64,000 nt of DNA from Candidatus Limimorpha caballi. Lineage in GTDB: Bacteria > Bacteroidota > Bacteroidia > Bacteroidales > F082. The stretch spans positions 407,468 through 471,467 of the forward strand of contig JAGHUX010000005.1 of assembly GCA_018064605.1 (NCBI GenBank), in the 5' to 3' direction. Of this stretch, positions 58,304 through 64,000 are shown one piece after another. The position numbers and the translations under genes were made by a program. Every line of letters begins with the position of its first letter. The first letter of the stretch is position 1. Below the pieces are notes generated by a model. That model saw only the letters and a list, made by a program, of their open reading frames with translations, made no database searches and was not told the origin of the DNA.

Positions 58304-58367
58304 CAATTTTTTTGAAAATGATTTCTAACTTTGAAAATATTTTAAACACCTTGAAAAACAAAGCAAG

Positions 58368-59228
58368 CTAACGTTGTCTCAGCACGACGTTCCAGCCGCA
58401 AGTGCTTGACGGACGATATGTTCCGCTCCAGAGTTCGAAACCTTCCTTGCAAATCGTCATCCGCTGGCTCTCCATCTGCTTCTTCATCGGGATGTCGATA
58501 CGGAAACTGCCGGTCTCGTCGGTCAACGTTTTGATATCCTGCACGATTACAGTCGCTCCGGCGACGGGTCTTCCCAGTCCGTCGATGACATTGCCGAAGA
58601 TGACGCCGAGGCTGTTGTCGCGACGCAACGGCAGCGTCAGCGATTTCTTTATCTCCAACGTCGTGTCAACGGTCTGATAGCCGTCCGATTCAAAGACGAC
58701 GTGCATCTTCTTGTATTTGTCGCCGAACGGGATGCTTTCTATAAGGGCGGTCATGTTTGTCCTGTTCACCGGCACTCTGACGGGTTCATTTCCGTTGATG
58801 CTATATGTGATGATACCTGTTTCGAACGGCAGCGACGGTATGGCGAACGCGGGGTCTTCCGCCACTGTCACCTTGACGTCTAACGGTTTGAAGACGAGCC
58901 AGCAGACGATGGCGGCGAGCAGCAATGTCGCGAACAACGCTATCAAGTAAGCCAGGTGTCTCTTGCGTCTCGCATTCGCGTCGATGATGCCGTCCATGAC
59001 GAGACGGCGCACCACGATGTCATACGCCATTTCGGAGAACCTTTCCACGGCCATCTTCTGGAACGCCATCGCGCGGCTCGCCTCGACAGCCTCCTCAAGG
59101 GCCTTCTCATCGGACGCGAAATACGCCTTCACGAGGCCTTTCTCATCCTCGTCGGCAAGTCCGTCAAGATAACGGGCCAGCATTTCTTCCGGCAGCTTAT
59201 CTGTTTTTTCTGACATATTCTCCGTCAA
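58368..59228 (-). CDS. Membrane anti-sigma-like protein with a carboxypeptidase-regulatory-like domain
   Basis: The 286-residue protein has a cytoplasmic N-terminal part of about 90 residues (LPEEMLARYLDGLADEDEKG), one transmembrane helix (LAYLIALFATLLLAAIVCWLVF near 91-112), and an extracytoplasmic part. That part ends in a regulatory beta domain (GNVIDGLGRPVAGATVIVQD near 205-225). Placement directly after an ECF sigma gene, overlapping it by 32 bases (20 if the fifth codon is the start), suggests an anti-sigma factor or sensor, but there is no zinc motif. Function inferred. Confidence 0.65.
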   Translation of the reverse strand: MTENMSEKTDKLPEEMLARYLDGLADEDEKGLVKAYFASDEKALEEAVEASRAMAFQKMAVERFSEMAYDIVVRRLVMDGIIDANARRKRHLAYLIALFATLLLAAIVCWLVFKPLDVKVTVAEDPAFAIPSLPFETGIITYSINGNEPVRVPVNRTNMTALIESIPFGDKYKKMHVVFESDGYQTVDTTLEIKKSLTLPLRRDNSLGVIFGNVIDGLGRPVAGATVIVQDIKTLTDETGSFRIDIPMKKQMESQRMTICKEGFELWSGTYRPSSTCGWNVVLRQR

Positions 59229-59781
59229 TTAATTTCTTCAGTTCGGTCTTCGCCCTTCTCGAAATCGTATAGACATTCTCGACACTGACGCCCATCGACC
59301 TCGCGATCTCATCGGCTTTCATGCCTTTCCATTCCGACAAAAGGACATATCTGTACCTCGCGTTTTCAATCCTGTTTATGGCGTCGAGAAGCTCGAAACG
59401 CAGCAGATGCGCGTTGCCGTCCTCCAACTCGACAATATTCTCATCAAGCAGAACCGCCTTGTCGTCAGTCGCGGCGACTTCTTTCTTCCTTTCATCAAAA
59501 AACCTCACCAGCACCGTTGACAGCCAGGTGTCGAGGCTCGACATGAAATTGAACTTCCTCAGCTTCTCCCAGCCTTTCTTGTGCAAAAATAGGTAAAATT
59601 CAGTTATCAGTTCCTCTTTTTTGACATTTGACGCGAAGGAATGCCTGATAATGAACGAGAAGAGCTTGTCGCAGCGGTAAAACAACAGGTACTCGATGGC
59701 GTCCTCGTCATTGTTCATGACAGCCTCAAGCAGTTCCCTGTCGGACAGCGATTTGAAATATTTAAGCCTTTTCCGCCTCAA
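59197..59781 (-). CDS. ECF-type RNA polymerase sigma factor
   Basis: The 194-residue protein has sigma region 2 (LLEAVMNNDEDAIEYLLFYR, then LDTWLSTVLVRFF) and region 4 with a helix-turn-helix (GMKADEIARSMGVSVENVYT, then ISRRAKTELKKL). The frame starts at TTG (59781); no upstream ATG is available and the next ATG is at codon 22, inside region 2. It overlaps the membrane protein gene, so the two are co-expressed. Its targets may include the TPR gene upstream. Spacing to that gene is 88 bases filled with CCTAAT repeats. Confidence 0.85.
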   Translation of the reverse strand: MRRKRLKYFKSLSDRELLEAVMNNDEDAIEYLLFYRCDKLFSFIIRHSFASNVKKEELITEFYLFLHKKGWEKLRKFNFMSSLDTWLSTVLVRFFDERKKEVAATDDKAVLLDENIVELEDGNAHLLRFELLDAINRIENARYRYVLLSEWKGMKADEIARSMGVSVENVYTISRRAKTELKKLIDGEYVRKNR

Positions 59782-59810
59782 CTCACAAATACTTTTTTAA
59801 CACAAGTTTT

Positions 59811-59905
59811 CACCCACTCACCTAACAACCTAATCTCCTAACAACCTAATCTCCTAATCTCCTAATCTCCTACTCACCTAACCTCCTACTCACCTTTTCA
59901 CCTAT
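59811..59905. repeat. CCTAATCT/CCTACTCA tandem repeat overlapping the 3' end of the TPR gene
   Basis: Units of 7-9 bp (cctaatct, cctaacaa, cctactca, cctaacct) run from about 59811 to 59905. The stop codon and last few codons of the TPR gene (RRLGE) lie in the array, so its C-terminus was probably set by repeat expansion. Confidence 0.75.
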
Positions 59906-61876
59906 CCACTCATACCTTTTCGCCATTCTCTTCTTCCCTATCTTCCGGTAGAAATTTGACATCTCGGCGCACACCTTACAGTACAGTTCGTGATGTCCGG
60001 CGTGGTCTTCATCGTACAGTTCCTTCGCCTTCGCGTAGGCGGTGAGGTATGCGTCCTCCGCCTTTTCCATGTCTTGCATCGCGAGATAAGTCTTGCCGAT
60101 GCAGGCGTAGCAATTCGGCATATCTTTCCTCAGCTTCATCACCTTGCCGCACGATTTCTCCATTATGTCCTTGGCCGCCTCAAAATGGGCCATCGACGAC
60201 TGATAGTCTTTTTTCCCGTAGAGCACGTTGCCGTAAAGCACTTCGGCGAGTTCAAGGTCCACGTCGAGCACACCTTTGTCGTTGTTGTCGGTGTAGAATC
60301 TGACCACGCGTTCGCACAGCACCGCCGCCTCGTCGTATTCTCCGAGAAGCCACTCGGCTCTGGCGAGCTGTGTGTTGGCATACATGTACAGCCTGTATTC
60401 GCCTTTGGGCAGGTCGGCGCCCTCATAGACGGACATTGCTTCGGCATAGACCTCCTTCGCCAGGGCGAAATCCTTCATCTCCATGCAGATGTTGCCCTTC
60501 AGCGTGTGGAAATGGGCGAACAGCATCACGAACTCCTTCGGGTCGTTCTGGTACACGCGTCTCATGACCGTTATCGCCTCGTCGATGGCCGCCATCGCCT
60601 CGTCGTACTTCAGCTGGTCGCACAGGATCACGGAGAGTGCCGAGAGCGAGTTGGCGTATTCGTCGTCGTAGGCGGAGTCGATCTCCGAGAGCCGCCGTCT
60701 GACCTCGATGGCCTTCCTGAATGTCTGCTCCGCGTCCTTGTATTCGCAGGCGTTATAGTACATCACGCCGAGCGCGTGCAGAGGGTAGTTCATCTTGTGC
60801 AGGTAGAACTTCTCGTCCATGCCTTTCTCCTTTTCGGCGTCAATGATAGCCATCGACTTCTCGAAATACAGCCTGCTTTTGTCGAAATCCTTGGTTTCCA
60901 TGTAGGCTCTGCCGACATAGATGAAGATGGAGGCCAGGGCGAACTGGTGGTTGCTGTTCCTTTCGGCCATCCTGCCGTAGCCGATGACCCTGTCGAAGTC
61001 CATCTCATCGCCGAAGAACCTCACCGCGTCGTTGATGTAAATGGCGTTTGTCGTGTCCGACTCCACTATCTTGTCGAACATCTGCCCCACGACCCGCCGG
61101 TTCTCCTTGCCGCCGACGAGCAGTCGCAGCTCTATCTCCTCGTACATCCCGGGGATCAGCTCGCTGATGGAGGCGTTGGCCTCGTTGCGCTGCTCGATCT
61201 TCCGCGACAGACGTTCGAGGGAGTTGAAGTCGGAATAGACCTTCAACGCGCCTTCGATGTCGCCGTCGTCGAGGGCGGCGAAGGCGCGGCGTCCGACGGA
61301 GTCCATGTCGTCGCGGTTGATGCGCGAGAACCTGTCGGCATATTCCGCGATCTTCGAGTTGGCGTTCTTCAGGTCATCCTCCGCGGCCCTGACACGTCCC
61401 TCATATTCGGCCAGCGTGATCTCCTTGCCCGCGAGCTGCCTCTTCAGACCCTCGACCTGCCTCTTATAGACACCGACCTGGTAATTGTCGAAAATCTCGT
61501 AATAGCTGGCGCGTGCCTCCGCGAGTTTCGCCGGCGGCGCGACGACAATCTTCAGGGTGTCCTTCTCGGTGAGGACGAAGCCGTCCCTGATGAGCTGGGT
61601 GTTCACCACCTCGTAGCCCGACTTGTAAACACGCAGGTTATACACGATGTCGCCTCTCTTCTTCTTGGCGAAATTCAAGATGAAAACACCGTCGTTGCCG
61701 CTGACGGCGGGCTGCACGTCATCCGACGAGACGGCCTCGATGCTCGCGCCCGAGACAGCCTTCCCGTTTGAGTTGATCTCAACGACCCTGCCGACCTGCC
61801 GCACCTGGGCAGACAAAGTGCAAACACTTAACAGACAGACAGATACTACAAAAAATTTCAATAATCTTGAAAGCAT
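59870..61876 (-). CDS. Secreted TPR-repeat protein with an N-terminal carboxypeptidase-regulatory-like domain
   Basis: The 668-residue protein has a signal peptide (LLKFFVVSVCLLSVCTLSAQ), a regulatory beta domain (RVVEINSNGKAVSGASIEAV, near 30-100), a coiled-coil segment (about 120-190, VYKRQVEGLKRQLAGKEITL) and TPR units from about 300 to 650 (ALGVMYYNACEYKDAEQTFR, FHTLKGNICMEMKDFALAKE). It is probably periplasmic. It lies upstream of the ECF sigma and anti-sigma-like genes, which share the same beta-domain type, suggesting one envelope-sensing unit. Function unknown. Confidence 0.75.
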   Translation of the reverse strand: MLSRLLKFFVVSVCLLSVCTLSAQVRQVGRVVEINSNGKAVSGASIEAVSSDDVQPAVSGNDGVFILNFAKKKRGDIVYNLRVYKSGYEVVNTQLIRDGFVLTEKDTLKIVVAPPAKLAEARASYYEIFDNYQVGVYKRQVEGLKRQLAGKEITLAEYEGRVRAAEDDLKNANSKIAEYADRFSRINRDDMDSVGRRAFAALDDGDIEGALKVYSDFNSLERLSRKIEQRNEANASISELIPGMYEEIELRLLVGGKENRRVVGQMFDKIVESDTTNAIYINDAVRFFGDEMDFDRVIGYGRMAERNSNHQFALASIFIYVGRAYMETKDFDKSRLYFEKSMAIIDAEKEKGMDEKFYLHKMNYPLHALGVMYYNACEYKDAEQTFRKAIEVRRRLSEIDSAYDDEYANSLSALSVILCDQLKYDEAMAAIDEAITVMRRVYQNDPKEFVMLFAHFHTLKGNICMEMKDFALAKEVYAEAMSVYEGADLPKGEYRLYMYANTQLARAEWLLGEYDEAAVLCERVVRFYTDNNDKGVLDVDLELAEVLYGNVLYGKKDYQSSMAHFEAAKDIMEKSCGKVMKLRKDMPNCYACIGKTYLAMQDMEKAEDAYLTAYAKAKELYDEDHAGHHELYCKVCAEMSNFYRKIGKKRMAKRYEWIGEKVSRRLGE

Positions 61877-61898
61877 ATCACTCCAATGTAAAAACTCG

Positions 61899-61906
61899 CA
61901 AAGATA
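61899..61906 (-). promoter_or_regulatory. TPR-gene -7 element
   Basis: CAAAGATA on plus, read as TATCTTTG on minus, 23 bases before the ATG at 61876. The spacer 61907-62101 holds no gene. Confidence 0.5.
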
Positions 61907-62101
61907 TGTATTTTTATGATTTATGAAACATTTTTTTGCGACACAAAATGTGGAAAATTATTATACACACATATTTACATTTTTCGACCTATTCCCGTGG
62001 GGGTCGCAAAGCGGAGTGGAGCAATCCCTCGGCGCGCCTCAACAATCGTACACCGTCGGATTTCTCTCAATTCTCAAAACTAAAGACTAAAAACTAAAGA
62101 C

Positions 62102-63652
62102 TTAAACCACTCTCCACTCAGTGATATTCCGCTTCTCCGACGAGAACACGACTCCGACCTTGAATAGTTTTCTCGAATCCGCGGCGTACGGCTCGGCGTA
62201 GCCTTTGTCATCAATCTGTTTCAACGCTTCTTCCGCCGTGCCGTCGAGTTTGAATTCAAAGATATAGACGTAGTCGTTTGTCTCAACAACCATGTCGGCA
62301 CGGCCGCGGGAGTTCGCTTTTTCCGTGAATGTCGAGTAGCACGACAGAAGTCTGAATATTAGATAGAATGTGTAGTGGTAGTGGCTTTCGTAGCTCCACG
62401 CGCGTTCCTGGTAGTTGGCGTTGTAAGGTATTGAGGCAAAGAATCCCGAGAGCGCGTCGCGCATATCATCGAGGCGGCACTGCCGGAGCATGTCGTTGAT
62501 GTCCAAGACAAGGTTCTTCGTGTCGTTCCTGCGGCCGCAGTAGTCGTTCGCGAGAAGCGTGATGAAACCGTTTCTAACCTCGTCATTCGGGTAGTCTAAC
62601 TGATATTGTTTCCGTATCTTGTCATATCCTTTGATTGTGAGGTAGCCGCTTTGGTATATCATGGCCAATGGGTCTTCGGTGTCGGCCTTGTAGTCCATGA
62701 AATAGTTTTTGTCGTACTTCCCACTCACTATCTCCTGCATGTTGGTCTTGCCACGGTCAAGCAGCCGCATGAGATATGTCGGAGTGCCTGTCGCAAACCA
62801 ATAATCGTCGAGTTTCCTGTCGTTCAATGCGTTGAGCACGCTGTACGTGTTGAAGACATCTATCATCTTTTCGGAGAAATGATAGCCGTCGTACTGTCTC
62901 TTCAAGTAGTAATACATCTCTTCCTTGGTGCATTCCAGTTCATCGGCCATCTTCCCTATCTCCTCATCGAAATAGCTGACGAGTTCGTTTTTCGTGATGC
63001 CGCACAGTGCGTCGAAATCGCTCTTCATGCTGATGTCCTCCGGCTGGTTGAAGCCGCTGAAGACACTGACCTGCGAGAATTTCGTGACACCGGTGAGAAG
63101 TACGAAACGGAGGTGTTCATCGGCGACCTTGAAAGTGCCGTAGAACTCCTTCAGCACGGCGCGGTTCTCCTGCTCCATAGACTCCATCAGCACATCAAGC
63201 AGCGGCTTGTCGTACTCATCAATGAGAACGACAGCCTTCTGGCCGGTCTGCCGGTGTGCTTCGGCGATAATTTCAGAGAACCTTGAACCCAATTTGTCAA
63301 TGTTTTTCTCTATTCCCAACTGATGTTCCCACTGCGTGAGACGGTTATCAATCTCTTTCTGCAAATTGCCTTCGACCTCGTAACCGCCTTGTGCAAAATC
63401 GACATGAAACACAGGATATTGCTTCCATTCCTTTTCCAACTCCTCAATTTTCAAGCCTTTGAACAAGTCTTTTTCTCCTTTAAAATAACTTTCTAATGTT
63501 GATATTAACAACGATTTCCCGAACCTGCGCGGGCGGCACAGGAAGCAGATGTCTTTCTGCGCGAGGTTGTAAACGAGGTCGGTCTTATCGACATAGACGT
63601 AACCGCCTTCAATGAGTGTGCTGAATGTCTGTCTTCCGATGGGGTATTTCAT
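62102..63652 (-). CDS. AAA-ATPase-like / PD-(D/E)XK nuclease-like protein
   Basis: The 516-residue protein starts MKYPIGRQTFSTLIEGGYVY and has a P-loop variant CRPRRFGKSLLISTLESYF near 38-56, a Walker B-like AVVLIDEYDKPLLD, and a C-terminal PD-(D/E)XK-like domain (GRADMVVETNDYVYIFEFKL: Asp, Glu, Lys). This matches the AAA-ATPase_like plus DUF1703 family, very common in Bacteroidetes and of unknown role, sometimes considered mobile or defence related. The ATG at 63652 follows its promoter; the frame extended to 63880 is not coding. Confidence 0.88.
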   Translation of the reverse strand: MKYPIGRQTFSTLIEGGYVYVDKTDLVYNLAQKDICFLCRPRRFGKSLLISTLESYFKGEKDLFKGLKIEELEKEWKQYPVFHVDFAQGGYEVEGNLQKEIDNRLTQWEHQLGIEKNIDKLGSRFSEIIAEAHRQTGQKAVVLIDEYDKPLLDVLMESMEQENRAVLKEFYGTFKVADEHLRFVLLTGVTKFSQVSVFSGFNQPEDISMKSDFDALCGITKNELVSYFDEEIGKMADELECTKEEMYYYLKRQYDGYHFSEKMIDVFNTYSVLNALNDRKLDDYWFATGTPTYLMRLLDRGKTNMQEIVSGKYDKNYFMDYKADTEDPLAMIYQSGYLTIKGYDKIRKQYQLDYPNDEVRNGFITLLANDYCGRRNDTKNLVLDINDMLRQCRLDDMRDALSGFFASIPYNANYQERAWSYESHYHYTFYLIFRLLSCYSTFTEKANSRGRADMVVETNDYVYIFEFKLDGTAEEALKQIDDKGYAEPYAADSRKLFKVGVVFSSEKRNITEWRVV

Positions 63653-63674
63653 AACGCTATCATTTTTTCGGCTG

Positions 63675-63682
63675 CAAATATA
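63675..63682 (-). promoter_or_regulatory. -7 element for the AAA-ATPase-like gene
   Basis: CAAATATA on plus is TATATTTG on minus, 22 bases before the ATG at 63652. Confidence 0.5.
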
Positions 63683-63707
63683 GTAAAAAGTTTTTAAAGT
63701 GTGGAGA

Positions 63708-63723
63708 GTTATAAAGTTTGAAA
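63708..63723. repeat. Third copy of the 16-bp intergenic repeat
   Basis: GTTATAAAGTTTGAAA is identical to the two tandem copies at 3229-3260, 60 kb away. It is followed by a partial unit GTTTGTAAAGTTT. Confidence 0.9.
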
Positions 63724-63810
63724 GTTTGTAAAGTTTTTGTGCTGGCGACGGAGATTGTTCGACTCCCTGCGGTCGCTCGCAATGACAGCGGCACTTGGTG
63801 GTATAAATAG

Positions 63811-63843
63811 TTAAAGTGTTGCGGCTCCACCGCAACACTTTAA
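63811..63843. terminator. Perfect 14-bp hairpin, possible terminator
   Basis: TTAAAGTGTTGCGG (63811-63824) and CCGCAACACTTTAA (63830-63843) with loop CTCCA form a perfect stem. It separates the minus-strand ATPase gene from a plus-strand promoter; terminator or insulator use is inferred. Confidence 0.5.
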
Positions 63844-63882
63844 CTCCTATTTTCAGTTCCTCCCCAAAACCGCCCGTCATCC

Positions 63883-63890
63883 TATCTTTG
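63883..63890 (+). promoter_or_regulatory. -7 element of a transcript leaving the window
   Basis: TATCTTTG on the plus strand at 63883-63890 predicts a start near 63897. The remaining 103 bases contain a possible stem-loop (GGCA/TGCC at 63961-63973) and a short open frame from ATG 63969 (MPFAMEVHQP...). The -33 box is not clear. Confidence 0.45.
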
Positions 63891-63968
63891 CAGCGCGAAA
63901 AAAAAAAAGATAAAAAATACCATTTGGGAGGGTCAAACGTGTGAGACTAAGGTCGTCATAGGCACTTG

Positions 63969-64000
63969 ATGCCGTTCGCAATGGAAGTCCACCAGCCCTC
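63969..64000 (+). CDS. Possible start of a coding region cut by the window end
   Basis: Ten codons from ATG 63969 (MPFAMEVHQP) run off the window; the frame is closed upstream by TAA at 63948. A second ATG lies at 63981. The EVHQP string is compatible with the start of GH57-type alpha-amylases, but ten residues are too few to assign. It could equally be part of a non-coding RNA or leader. Confidence 0.2.
   Translation, partial: MPFAMEVHQP

Noticed and set aside
59990..61771. A 593-codon open frame on the plus strand opposite the TPR protein gene
   Set aside because: The minus strand has a signal peptide, TPR units and a promoter; the antisense frame has repetitive Val/Leu/His composition and no domain.
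63653..63880. A 76-residue N-terminal extension of the AAA-ATPase-like gene
   Set aside because: It would cross the -7 element, a 16-bp intergenic repeat and a hairpin; MKYPIGRQTF is the natural start.
63928..64000. A tRNA-like or small-RNA fold closed by GAGGG and CCCTC
   Set aside because: There is no T-loop GTTCRA-type sequence in the right place and no clear anticodon arm; the 73-base span is only partly paired.

Overview
The window reads as chromosomal DNA from a member of the Bacteroidota, most likely order Bacteroidales. Four things support this: promoter elements of the Bacteroidetes type (TAnnTTTG at about -7), a short 287-residue primary sigma factor, a fused SecDF of 1032 residues, and type IX secretion features (a PorE-like OmpA protein and a cargo protein with a C-terminal sorting domain). 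MurA also carries Asp where the fosfomycin-target Cys sits in many bacteria. No rRNA, tRNA, CRISPR array or complete insertion sequence was found.

Layout. 1-4.26 kb: the end of a cation/proton antiporter, then rpsO, pnp and rpoD. 4.3-14.5 kb: an AT-richer accessory island holding a complete type I restriction-modification locus in the unusual order hsdR, PHP-domain/SMC-like ATPase, hsdS, satD-like, DUF3307 membrane protein, hsdM. It has two apparent promoters, each beside a perfect inverted repeat. 14.6-16.9 kb: rpe and pepD. 16.9-35.0 kb, minus strand: one continuous str-S10-spc-alpha ribosomal supercluster from rpsL to rplQ, including fusA, secY, map, infA, rpmJ and rpoA. 35.0-35.8 kb: a structured leader and divergent promoters.

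35.8-45 kb: a UvrD/PcrA helicase, a DUF4290 protein, murA, grpE, dnaJ, an unknown gene and a NatAB-like ABC exporter. 45-54.2 kb: secDF, the PorE-like protein, the AIR synthase gene, prfA and pyrF. 54.3-64 kb: an Rpn-family nuclease/transposase-like gene, a T9SS cargo protein with a thioredoxin-like CxxC motif, ilvE, an ECF sigma/membrane anti-sigma-like/TPR trio, an AAA-ATPase/PD-(D/E)XK gene, and a promoter with a leader running off the window end.

The most notable signals are three. (1) The restriction locus has a PHP-ATPase placed like an accessory defence effector and a SatD/DUF3307 pair spliced in before hsdM. (2) Short direct repeats with inverted copies are dispersed between genes; they include a 21-unit, 7-bp array next to the porE-like promoter and an identical 16-mer at three places spanning 60 kb. 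(3) The PorE-like protein ends in what looks like a retropepsin-type domain that has lost its catalytic Asp.
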